Source of the DNA: Arcticibacter tournemirensis
Lineage (GTDB): Bacteria; Bacteroidota; Bacteroidia; Sphingobacteriales; Sphingobacteriaceae
Direction: 5' to 3'
NCBI RefSeq assembly: GCF_006716645.1
Contig: NZ_VFPL01000001.1
Location: 2,852,001 to 2,916,000 of the forward strand
Length of the DNA: 64,000 bases
Under the pieces are notes generated by a model. That model was not told the origin of the DNA, did no database searches, and was given only the letters and a program-made list of their open reading frames with translations. Below are positions 16,003-25,025 of this stretch, in pieces. The first letter of the stretch is position 1; each line of letters begins with the position of its first letter. The translations under genes and the position numbers were made by a program.

Positions 16003-17898
16003 TCAAATCAATTCAGAAATTTTTTCCCCCTCAGCAGTATAAATTTCATCGAATATAAAGTTTTCATAGAAGCTAGATACTGCTCCAGGAACATCAGAAA
16101 GAAAGAATATTCCTTCACATAATTTTTTAAGAGATATATAGTTCTTTTCTAAGACCTCGAAATTTTTATATTCTTTTGCCCTATATTGTGAATTGATATT
16201 CGAGTTTAATAGTACTCTGAATGTGTTGTATTGAAATATCCTCAGGTTTTCCAATATTTCAAACCTGTAATAGTAGAGGTCGTTCTTATAGTCTTTTTTA
16301 ATACTGTACATCTGAATTGCATCAGTATTTTTTACCGATAAAATAACTTTTGAAATTATTTTCTGAAGTTCATCTAGTATTTTAAATCCGGTAATAAGTT
16401 CTGCTTTAAATATTGAAGATTTCAGGTCATCATGAGAAAGAGGATTTAGTAACCGGTTTTTGATTCCGGTAAGTTCATCAATGAGTAAGAATGGAATTTC
16501 ATACTGATTGACTAACTTTTTAAATTGATCTATCATTTGTTGTAAAGAGATAAATCTGAAAGTATCTACAGCTGTATCTTCTTCCTCTTTTAATTTGTAA
16601 AACCATGCATTATCATTTTCTGAAATTGAAAGACTTCTTTTTGATAAAGCGACTACACTATTGTCTCCCGATGTACCACTAAAACCTGGATATAAAACAT
16701 TTTCAGGGAGAATTCTCTTTAGCTCTTTTTCAAATGCCTTTCGGAGATAATTCGCACAAGCCGGATAATCTCCTTTAGTGAGATGGTATTCTGCTCTTTC
16801 TCTATACGTATCGGATTTGCGTATAAAGGGGCGTTCGATATCATGACTATGGTTATCTACATAAAATTCTGTTTTTTCCCAGCCTTCAAGATATGGCTTA
16901 GCTATATTGAACCATTCTCTGTCATAAGTTGTGAGGAAAATCTGAGCATCTTTAAATGAACTACCGTCTCCCAAATTATCTGCAGTGAGTATTTTTAGCA
17001 AAGGAATTCTATTGGTCATATCCAGTCCTATAAAGATATCGTCCAGAAACAGAATTCTTAATTCCGCAGGAGGAATACAAAGTTGATGTGCCATAAATAC
17101 GGAGATTGCTATAGCCGTAAGGCGAGCTTCGTTCAGCATATCATCATGTTCTGGCAATTCTTTACCAAAAAGCTTCACTTTAAAGGATATTGTTGGATTA
17201 TTCAGTGTGTTATCATTTATTACCCCATCTGTATATTCTATCTTCAAGCTGCATTCTTTGTGAAAAAAACCAAGCAGCATATTTGCTTTCGCTTCAAGCT
17301 CTCCGAAAAGAGCAGTAACGTTGGTATTGTAATCAGTCAGAGCTTCCTGGTCCAATCCTCCACATTTAATCCAGAGATTTTTATAAGTTATTTTATTTTC
17401 TGGTTGTGCCGGTGCAGGAACAACCATATCTGAAAATAATCCGTCTTGCCCGAGAAATAAAGAAACCAAATCGGGGTTCTGATTATCCTGTCTGAAATGT
17501 AGTTTGAGCAAGTCTCTGTAACTGATAAATCCATTGATAATATTTGCCTGAGTAATATAGTTTGTATTAACTCCCGATTCGTTATTAACCAATAAATATT
17601 GATTACCATCAGAGGAAAACCTGTGATGACTGTTGTCATCAATTTCAATATCAATAAAAGGAGGTTCCGAAGTATTCCGTGCTTCATAAAACAGGTTTTT
17701 TTGAAATGGCTGCGGATTTGTTACTGCATTGAAAAAATCTTTTAAAGCTCGAAAAAGCGATGATTTTCCACTTCCATTTTCCCCATATATTAGTAAGTTC
17801 TCTCCGTTAGGGAGATTTAACGTATAACGAGATGCTTCCTGATCATCATTTATTAGGAACGCCCTGTAATTGCTAATATGTATACGTTTAATTTTCAT
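16003..17898 (-). CDS. AAA/RecF-SMC-like ATPase of the defence operon
   Basis: 631 residues. Walker A IYGENGSGKSSLFRAL (about 37–52), after the typical IHISNYRAF start of RecF/SMC-type ATPases. Walker B/D-loop ILFLDDIFIGLD (about 282–293). About 300 further residues have no known domain. The gene overlaps the Z1 gene by 11 nt and is followed 2 nt later by AIPR. In related MORC/Z1 loci this position is usually held by a PD-(D/E)XK-motif protein; here an ATPase stands in its place. A role in sensing or loading on DNA ends is inferred. Confidence 0.75.
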   Translation of the reverse strand: MKIKRIHISNYRAFLINDDQEASRYTLNLPNGENLLIYGENGSGKSSLFRALKDFFNAVTNPQPFQKNLFYEARNTSEPPFIDIEIDDNSHHRFSSDGNQYLLVNNESGVNTNYITQANIINGFISYRDLLKLHFRQDNQNPDLVSLFLGQDGLFSDMVVPAPAQPENKITYKNLWIKCGGLDQEALTDYNTNVTALFGELEAKANMLLGFFHKECSLKIEYTDGVINDNTLNNPTISFKVKLFGKELPEHDDMLNEARLTAIAISVFMAHQLCIPPAELRILFLDDIFIGLDMTNRIPLLKILTADNLGDGSSFKDAQIFLTTYDREWFNIAKPYLEGWEKTEFYVDNHSHDIERPFIRKSDTYRERAEYHLTKGDYPACANYLRKAFEKELKRILPENVLYPGFSGTSGDNSVVALSKRSLSISENDNAWFYKLKEEEDTAVDTFRFISLQQMIDQFKKLVNQYEIPFLLIDELTGIKNRLLNPLSHDDLKSSIFKAELITGFKILDELQKIISKVILSVKNTDAIQMYSIKKDYKNDLYYYRFEILENLRIFQYNTFRVLLNSNINSQYRAKEYKNFEVLEKNYISLKKLCEGIFFLSDVPGAVSSFYENFIFDEIYTAEGEKISELI

Positions 17899-20800
17899 CC
17901 GTCAGCGTTTGGTAAATAAGTTTGAACTCAGGAATCGTATTAATGGAGTACAATGCTTTCTTTATAGTACTTTGAGGGGCATTCAATATCTGGTAGTAGC
18001 TTTTTATTTGTTCTATATCATTATTAAATGGATCTAGGTCTCTTAATTCCGAAAGAACGCTTAAACGGTTATTTTTAAATATTTCCGGGAAATAAATCTC
18101 AAAGACAACTACATCCAGAACATTCATGAAGTATGAGCTTATTACTCTGTTTTCTCTTGATGCCTGATTCTGCTGAAGGTGTAATATACTTTCTACTAAA
18201 GCAGTTATTGCTAGTATATATTGTGTATCAGCGATAACAGGAAATTCTCTGATTAGTATTTCCGTTTTTTCTCCTTTTCGGTCTACATTGTAAAAAGCAA
18301 AAAGTGCAGAGTTGAACAAAGCCAGTAAATACTCCAAAGCAAGCTCTGAACTTTGAACAGTCAGGCAACTACTATCGGCAACAAAACCAAATTCAGAAAG
18401 TGTAAACTTTTGATCGGTATATATAATAGGAGCTATGATACTTTTCTTTTTTGTCAGTATCTCCCCCGCATTTACGACTTGAAAATCATGATAAGTTTTT
18501 GTATAGTATCTATTAATATCTTCTGCTCTGATTAAGGGAACACCGCCTTCTGTTTGTTCCGGTACTGCAACAGTTTTCGTTTCGAGTTCATTATAATGTT
18601 TACTATAACTTATGTTAGTTCCCTTTTGAAAACCAAGAGAAAGTTCTTTATTGAAGTTTTCCTTATCCTTCATCGTTCTAAGGATAAATGATTTCATTTC
18701 AGTGTTTTTTTCCTCTGTTTCGGCTATCAAAGGATCATCAATTTCATCTTCATCCAGCTCATCGGGATAATCCAAAACTTCTTTTAAAAACTGCTCATTT
18801 ACAGCATACTCGATTTTTATATCTTTTTCAATCCATGGAAAACTTACAGCAAGTCCAACAAACGGAATATCAGATAATGCAGGTTTCTTTTCATCAGGTT
18901 GAGGGTTTAATATATAAATCAGTAACAGGCCCTGATTTTCCGGACGAACCTCTTTGATTCTTACCGGGCTTGGTTTATTAACTCGTGATGAGTCCTTCCC
19001 TTTCTCTACTGCATCCTGTTTTGATTTTTTAAGAGCATTCCTTATCTGCTCGTCTGTCAGATCAATATATTCATGCTTTGGATCTATAATATGTGATTTT
19101 GCAATAGTATAATGATTTACCTGAGTTCCAGAATCGCTTCGTTTAGTTAATCCTACAGTTATATCCTCATTAATTTTTATACCTATTTTATCATCTGTAT
19201 TATTAATCAGCACTACAATCCAATCTGTAATCACTCCATGTCTTTGCTGTGCCTGAATATAATCTGACATCAAAGAAACATTAAATGATAGTTGTTTGGT
19301 TTTATATGCAGATAAGAAGCTAACAACCTTATCTGCATTGCTTTTTCCTCTCCATACAAAATGATTGCGGAATGCAGCTTCTGAATTTGAAATTCCATCA
19401 GGTAATCCCAGGCTATTGATAAATGAAAGAGCGAGTGTATAATTGGAAAGATTTGCTGTATCGTTTTTACGGAAAGAATAGGTTTCTTCCAGCTCTCCGG
19501 AATAACTAAGCTCCATAATTTTCTTGTATCTGAACTTGTTTGCAGCGGTTACTACCAGTGAACCAGGATGCGTCCTTATTTTCAACCCATATTCAGCAGG
19601 TGTTTTATCCAAATCTCCCATGCGGTCAAATTCAGCCCGCATTTCTTCCGTAGCCACTGTAATATGCTGATACCATTGGACAAGCTCATTACTCGTAAAT
19701 AATCTGCACAAATCCAGATATCCTGGACGGTAGCCAAACCATCTGCCCATCTGCATCAATGTGTCGTACATTTTTGACGCACGAAGGAAATACGTAATTG
19801 TCAGCCCTTCAAGGGTAAGTCCCCGAGAGAGTTTATTACCTCCAACTGCAATTACAGAAAGTCCGTTTTTATTATCATAATAATCAAGCGGACGGATATT
19901 TTTATGTTCAAGTCCATCGACTTTTGTATCGCCGTGTACAGATCTGACTTCTACTTTAGCTACCGCGGGATATAGATGAGATTCTATATCCATCCAGGAC
20001 ATTTCTTTTATGGATGGATCTTTGACCGTTGGATTAGCTATAATATTTTTTGTAACGGGTACAAATTCTTCATTCCATAGATGTTCAAGTTCTCTCAGGA
20101 ATGCATTATCATTAAATTCTACTAAACGTGCGTAAGTTTTTACCTGTTCTTCTACCAAACGGCCAATTCTGGCCTGCCATTTTATAAACCTTGTTACGTG
20201 TATCAACATTGAGTTATGTTCATTTTCCTGACCACGGGCTCTTCTGGCTGCACAGGATAAAAAGAAACATTTTATTGCTTTATGAAGGCTTGGCGGGAGT
20301 TCATCAGGTTTCTCATCATCCATTTTATGCCCATCTTTTATATAATTTAAATAGTCATCTACAGGTTCTATTAAATCATTCAATGGATAGGACGGATTGT
20401 CATAATCTTCAATCGATTCAATAGTCTCGATACCAAAAATTTTCTCTGGTCCAATGTAGTTAGAAGGAGCTGGTATATTAACAATAAAGTTTTTTGGGAA
20501 AATGTCTTTTCCTAAAGATAAAGGTATATTATGTACGTTATAATCAAGTCCTTTGACATCATCATCTGTATATTGTTTAATGAAAATATTTGCATAAGGA
20601 GTAGCTGTATAACCAATATAAGCACTTTGTTCAAACAATTTCAACATGGAACGGATACAGGCATTGATTCCTGAAACATAGTTTTTACTGATGTTTATTG
20701 ATGCATTATCCGCCTCGTCATCAATAACCAGCAAAGGCAGATTTTTGATCTGTTTTTTTCCATCTTCCATCGTTTCTGCTCTGCTTGCCAGCCAACCCAA

Positions 20801-21574
20801 CAGATTTTTCATAACAGAAGCATTTTTCTTGATGACGAGTACTATCGGATCATTACTACGAATATTAATACCTGACGTTTCGGAAGCTTTTCGATTAAAA
20901 TCTCCATTAATTTCATTGGTGGTCAGTGAATGCGCTACCAGATTAGGATCAATCTTACCTACACCGATTCTGTTTGTGGTTTGAGTTATGCTTCGGGCTT
21001 GTTGGGTATCAAATCCCAGAAAGCCTTCATCAATGCGCAGCTGAGTCTGGGAACGTAAACTATTGTGAATCCCTGCTAATACAATAATCAGTTTATATCC
21101 TGCGTCTGCAGCCTTACATATCAATCCGATATAGTTCCCGGTTTTCCCTGATTGTACATGACCGACAATTAATCCTCTTTTATCAAAAGGAATATTGCTT
21201 CCTGGTCGAATCAACCTGTCAAGAATATCATCTGTCAGGTTATCCATTTTATTCAGTGTGTCCGGCGCATAGTTCCGTTGTTCCAGTAACATTCTATAAC
21301 GATTCCAGAATTTCCATTCTATTTCTGCTTTGGCATTTTTTATCCAAGGAATTCTTTTTTTATCTTCCTCTGCATCCAATATGCGATACTGATCAGAAAA
21401 TACCGCATATCGTACTTCAAGTTCTTCACGAAGAGTTGACAGTTCAGGTTCAGAAAGAGAGAATAGCTTGTTGACATTCTCTACCGTGGTTTTTATTAAA
21501 TCGGCATTCATACTTTCGGTTGCCCCTGAAAGCATTGTTACACACACATTTTTTGCCTGTTCGTATTTAGTCAT
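17888..21574 (-). CDS. Z1-domain SF2 helicase/endonuclease with an extra TRD-like C-terminal region
   Basis: 1228 residues from ATG 21574, which gives the usual ATGA overlap with the GHKL gene; ATG 21580 is also in frame. Walker A GHVQSGKTGNYIGL (about 138–151), DDEADNAS (about 285) and GGNKLSRGLTLEG…MYDTLMQMGRWFGYRPGY cut by family consensus (575–620) define the Z1 superfamily. Typical Z1 proteins end near residue 930. Here about 300 residues are added, with VPLIRAEDINRYY…SIIAPIIY and LLALFNSALFAFYN, the pattern of target-recognition domains of Eco57I/TaqI-type enzymes. It is the probable motor or nuclease of the system. Confidence 0.85.
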   Translation of the reverse strand: MTKYEQAKNVCVTMLSGATESMNADLIKTTVENVNKLFSLSEPELSTLREELEVRYAVFSDQYRILDAEEDKKRIPWIKNAKAEIEWKFWNRYRMLLEQRNYAPDTLNKMDNLTDDILDRLIRPGSNIPFDKRGLIVGHVQSGKTGNYIGLICKAADAGYKLIIVLAGIHNSLRSQTQLRIDEGFLGFDTQQARSITQTTNRIGVGKIDPNLVAHSLTTNEINGDFNRKASETSGINIRSNDPIVLVIKKNASVMKNLLGWLASRAETMEDGKKQIKNLPLLVIDDEADNASINISKNYVSGINACIRSMLKLFEQSAYIGYTATPYANIFIKQYTDDDVKGLDYNVHNIPLSLGKDIFPKNFIVNIPAPSNYIGPEKIFGIETIESIEDYDNPSYPLNDLIEPVDDYLNYIKDGHKMDDEKPDELPPSLHKAIKCFFLSCAARRARGQENEHNSMLIHVTRFIKWQARIGRLVEEQVKTYARLVEFNDNAFLRELEHLWNEEFVPVTKNIIANPTVKDPSIKEMSWMDIESHLYPAVAKVEVRSVHGDTKVDGLEHKNIRPLDYYDNKNGLSVIAVGGNKLSRGLTLEGLTITYFLRASKMYDTLMQMGRWFGYRPGYLDLCRLFTSNELVQWYQHITVATEEMRAEFDRMGDLDKTPAEYGLKIRTHPGSLVVTAANKFRYKKIMELSYSGELEETYSFRKNDTANLSNYTLALSFINSLGLPDGISNSEAAFRNHFVWRGKSNADKVVSFLSAYKTKQLSFNVSLMSDYIQAQQRHGVITDWIVVLINNTDDKIGIKINEDITVGLTKRSDSGTQVNHYTIAKSHIIDPKHEYIDLTDEQIRNALKKSKQDAVEKGKDSSRVNKPSPVRIKEVRPENQGLLLIYILNPQPDEKKPALSDIPFVGLAVSFPWIEKDIKIEYAVNEQFLKEVLDYPDELDEDEIDDPLIAETEEKNTEMKSFILRTMKDKENFNKELSLGFQKGTNISYSKHYNELETKTVAVPEQTEGGVPLIRAEDINRYYTKTYHDFQVVNAGEILTKKKSIIAPIIYTDQKFTLSEFGFVADSSCLTVQSSELALEYLLALFNSALFAFYNVDRKGEKTEILIREFPVIADTQYILAITALVESILHLQQNQASRENRVISSYFMNVLDVVVFEIYFPEIFKNNRLSVLSELRDLDPFNNDIEQIKSYYQILNAPQSTIKKALYSINTIPEFKLIYQTLTDEN

Positions 21575-23031
21575 AGACATTCAATTAATTCCGGATATTC
21601 ATTAAATGGCTCAATAAGTAATAACCTGTTTTTTGCCTGTTCCGGTGTGTTAGTATTCAATAATGAATTATATACTGCTTTCAGCAATTCTTTCAGTTCA
21701 CTGGAAGCTGCTACTCTTTCAAATGGTCTGAAAAATGAATCCGGGTTTTCGGATTCATTAATAACTATCAATGGAACTGGTAATGTTTCTTCCAACAATC
21801 TGATGAGCGGTTTTACAGCTTTCAGATCCATTGATACAATAAGAGGATGAGTCTGATTTATTTCGTAATAGCGCTTTCCATCCCTTTGTTTTTCTATCCA
21901 TACGGGCTGAAAATGCTGCGTTGTGGCATTCCGTTGAACAACTTTACCTCTGTGCCTATAAACCTCAACAGCCTGAGCTCTTACAAGGGACGCATAAGCT
22001 TTTAGATTGTCTTTTAGCCCGAAAGGGGCTCTTGCGACTGATTTTTTAATATCAATCTGCCATTCTCCATCCAGGCTATTCGGTAGGTCAATCATTATTC
22101 TTGCCAGTTTGAAGTGTTCTTCTTTTCTGAACAATCCTAACCATTCTCCGCTAACCAGCATTCGTTCATTTCGGTATACATAAAATCCCTGTTGTGCATT
22201 CCAACCTTTAACGCCTTCCGCGTTCCTGAATTCTTCCGGTGCAAGTTTGGATTTATGAGGTAAAACAAAGCCCCGGACTTTAATTTTTCCATTATGTAGT
22301 GGTTCTTCAGGAAAATTCTGTGTTGCTGTATGCTGTATAAGAAAAGGATTCCACGCTTCAACTTCCCTGCCACTGAAAAATATTCTTGTTTTATTGCCTT
22401 CAATATAACGATGAAAAACAGTTGCGATATGTTTTTTGATACGTTCCATCGTTTGCAAAAATTTGTCGTAAGCTCTTTTATCGTCTTTAGCTATACCCTT
22501 CAACAAATGATCTATATCCTGCCAGATGACAATCGTTCCGGAAGTTAAATTCTGCATTTGTTCGTTCCAGTTTCCATCAGGTAATAATGCGATCAGTTTC
22601 CACTCTTTTGCATAATGATAAACATAATCCAGATCCCATGTCCAGAAAACAGGTTCTTTTGATTTCTTTTTAGAAACGACTGTGTATTTCCTGCACTGTG
22701 AAAATGAGGCGGTTTTTAATCCCAAGCCAAAACGACCAAGATCTTTTATATGCCGTTCTTCATTCGGATCTCTAGAACCCGGACGCATCGCGTTAATCAA
22801 TTCATCATTCGTCATACCACAACCATCATCTTTTATTGAAAATGTGGTGTCTGCCCCTTTCCAGTCAAAATCTATCCATATATTTTTCGCCTCAGCTGAT
22901 ATCGAATTGTCTAGTATGTCCGCAACAGCTGCTTCCATACTATAACCTACAGCTCTGAACGACTCAAGCATATTAACTGCAATTGGTGCAGCATCAGCGG
23001 TTGGATATTTTGAGTAATCGGAAGTGGTCAT
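21571..23031 (-). CDS. MutL/MORC-like GHKL ATPase
   Basis: 486 residues. Bergerat-fold motifs: N box DILDNSIS (38–45), G1 DDGCGM (68–73) and G2 GRFGLGLKTASF (99–110). The middle domain has WQIDIKKSVARAP, typical of MutL/MORC-type transducer domains. Prokaryotic GHKL ATPases of this kind sit beside Z1 helicases, C5 methyltransferases and Vsr in restriction-like operons and are regarded as the ancestors of eukaryotic MORC proteins. The protein probably clamps DNA on ATP binding. The gene overlaps Z1 by 4 nt and begins 31 nt after the 280-aa gene. Confidence 0.85.
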   Translation of the reverse strand: MTTSDYSKYPTADAAPIAVNMLESFRAVGYSMEAAVADILDNSISAEAKNIWIDFDWKGADTTFSIKDDGCGMTNDELINAMRPGSRDPNEERHIKDLGRFGLGLKTASFSQCRKYTVVSKKKSKEPVFWTWDLDYVYHYAKEWKLIALLPDGNWNEQMQNLTSGTIVIWQDIDHLLKGIAKDDKRAYDKFLQTMERIKKHIATVFHRYIEGNKTRIFFSGREVEAWNPFLIQHTATQNFPEEPLHNGKIKVRGFVLPHKSKLAPEEFRNAEGVKGWNAQQGFYVYRNERMLVSGEWLGLFRKEEHFKLARIMIDLPNSLDGEWQIDIKKSVARAPFGLKDNLKAYASLVRAQAVEVYRHRGKVVQRNATTQHFQPVWIEKQRDGKRYYEINQTHPLIVSMDLKAVKPLIRLLEETLPVPLIVINESENPDSFFRPFERVAASSELKELLKAVYNSLLNTNTPEQAKNRLLLIEPFNEYPELIECL

Positions 23032-23062
23032 CTGTTATTTAGGTTAGGTTTTTACCAAGTAC

Positions 23063-23905
23063 TTAATATTCATTGTTAAATTCTTCTCTTAATATCGCTG
23101 CAACAGCTTCAGTTTCCAATAGAGTAGTTCCTGTTGTTTGTATAACAAGGCCTAGCCCCTGATCTGTTCCTGTAAGTACCAGTTCAACTCTTCCATCGGG
23201 ATAACAAGATTTTACAAAGTCGTTATTATGAGGATTAAAGGGTAACGAATTTATCACCCTTGTGACATAGGGTGATCTAATCAGCTTTTTGGAGAACTTT
23301 AATAGCAAATCTTTACCATGGTCATCTCTCAGACTGATTGCCTTTTGTTGTATCTGCAAATCAGTGACAGCTAATTTTATCCCCAATCTTGAAATAATCC
23401 AATCCTTGTGCTGTTCTATATGAGATATCTGACTTGCGTGCCTGACTTTAATATTCTGATCCTCACTATCTGCTTCCGAAAACCTGATATCAATTTCATG
23501 TGAATTCCATTTTTCAGCTGAACAAAGGCTAACGGCTATAGTCTTGTAGAGGTAGGCAACTGCCAATCCTTCTACGGAAGTATTTTTTTCTTCATTCAGA
23601 AAACCATAAGATGAAATAAAACGCTCTTCAGTTGATGTGTCTCCGTCTTCAATATAAGGGTGCCTGACAATGCTTAGTAGCAAATCTTTGTAAGTTCTTG
23701 TTACAGATGGGTCACTTAGCCAATCTCTGACACAATAGTTCTCTGCCAGATATTGCTCATAAAAATCAGTTCTGATTGCTAATCTTGACATCCCGGACTC
23801 CCTGCCTTTTTTACATACCTGAAGCAGATTATTAATTCCTTTTTTACCTGCATGAATATCAGTAGCAACGTTGCCAAAACACAGTTCATTAAAAATGAAA
23901 TCCAT
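23063..23905 (-). CDS. Unrecognised operon protein of 280 aa
   Basis: 280 residues, soluble, no signal peptide: MDFIFNELCFGNVATDIHAGK at the start, IKVRHASQISHIEQHKDWI in the middle, GRVELVLTGTDQGLGLVIQT at the end. No family or catalytic motif recognised. It starts 7 nt after the DUF3696 ATPase stop and ends 31 nt before the GHKL gene. Position and spacing link it to the DUF262–DUF3696 pair; proteins of this size often accompany DUF3696 ATPases. It could be an effector or adaptor (inference only). The gene is undoubtedly coding by its operon position. Confidence 0.75.
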   Translation of the reverse strand: MDFIFNELCFGNVATDIHAGKKGINNLLQVCKKGRESGMSRLAIRTDFYEQYLAENYCVRDWLSDPSVTRTYKDLLLSIVRHPYIEDGDTSTEERFISSYGFLNEEKNTSVEGLAVAYLYKTIAVSLCSAEKWNSHEIDIRFSEADSEDQNIKVRHASQISHIEQHKDWIISRLGIKLAVTDLQIQQKAISLRDDHGKDLLLKFSKKLIRSPYVTRVINSLPFNPHNNDFVKSCYPDGRVELVLTGTDQGLGLVIQTTGTTLLETEAVAAILREEFNNEY

Positions 23906-23912
23906 AAAGTGT

Positions 23913-25025
23913 TTATATTAATTTAAAAAGCTGAGAACTCCATTCATCTAATAACCCTTTAGGATATTCACTTAATTCCCCATTCTTGTCAATGTTTATA
24001 GTAGTAATCGCAGATTCGTGTTCAGCTTTCCCATTGGATACTCTGTCAAAATAGTAGATTGCCGCTTCTGAATGTAGAAGCTTAGTTTCTTTTATAGCTA
24101 CTCTTATTCCATTAAGGATATGATCACTATGTGTCTCGACAAATATCTGGCAATCATTCGCTGTAGATAGTGCAATGAGCTCACCGATTTTTGCCTGCCC
24201 TTGTGGATGAATATGTGATTCTGGATTTTCAATAATTGTAATTTTGTCTGGAGCTATAGTGAGCAAAGCCACAACTACCGGTAGGGCATAGGTGATACCA
24301 AAACCAACATTAATTGGTTTGTATTCATTGGTATATCCGTTCTCAGCTTCATATTGAAAGCCGAGACGAATAGAATCCACGCCCTTAATGTCTTCTACAA
24401 TTACTTTGACTCCGGGACTTATTTCGTTTAACCATGCTTCTACGTTATGAAGCAATCGATTCGATTTGGCTTTAGGGTGGATCAGATTGGCATATTGTAT
24501 TGGCTCCAATCCATACTCTGAGAGATAATGAACAGCATATTCTCCGTGCTTACCTATCTGCCGGTTATGAACTACTTCAAACTCTGACTTTTTATATGTA
24601 TTAAGAGGAACAATATGCTCTGTATTTAGGTATTGGAAGTTCCTATTGAAGAGACTAAATTTTGATAGTTGATCTGTGTAAGTACTTTTATTAATAACGG
24701 GTAAAATGTCAGAATCTGCTGAATATGTAAAATCCCAGTAATAGGTATGATTAGTAGTGTTGATTTTTATTTTTACAAATTCATCTTTACCGGCAAACTG
24801 ATTAAAAATGTCTTTACCTGTTCCTAATTCAACGAGATTCCCTTTCAAATTTAAACCGGCTGTCGATAAAATTCCGGACTGTTGAGATTGTCTCAGTAAT
24901 AGGAGCACCTGAATAATTGAAGATTTGCCAGTACCATTTAGTCCCGTAAACAAACTAAGGGTTCTTAAAGAAAGCTTACTTCTTTTGAACAACTTAAAAT
25001 TTTCTATTTCTATATCTTTTATCAT
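23913..25025 (-). CDS. DUF3696 AAA ATPase
   Basis: 370 residues. Walker A TGLNGTGKSSIIQ (about 27–39), Walker B ITIIENPESHIHPQGQ (about 263–278) with the ABC-like signature, H-loop-like ETHSDH shortly after, and a C-terminal GLLDEWSSQLF that marks the DUF3696 extension. This is the RecF/OLD-type ATPase group with a short insertion in place of a TOPRIM nuclease. The gene overlaps DUF262 by 4 nt (ATGA), so the two are translationally coupled. It probably forms a nucleotide-driven sensing complex with the DUF262 protein. Confidence 0.85.
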   Translation of the reverse strand: MIKDIEIENFKLFKRSKLSLRTLSLFTGLNGTGKSSIIQVLLLLRQSQQSGILSTAGLNLKGNLVELGTGKDIFNQFAGKDEFVKIKINTTNHTYYWDFTYSADSDILPVINKSTYTDQLSKFSLFNRNFQYLNTEHIVPLNTYKKSEFEVVHNRQIGKHGEYAVHYLSEYGLEPIQYANLIHPKAKSNRLLHNVEAWLNEISPGVKVIVEDIKGVDSIRLGFQYEAENGYTNEYKPINVGFGITYALPVVVALLTIAPDKITIIENPESHIHPQGQAKIGELIALSTANDCQIFVETHSDHILNGIRVAIKETKLLHSEAAIYYFDRVSNGKAEHESAITTINIDKNGELSEYPKGLLDEWSSQLFKLI

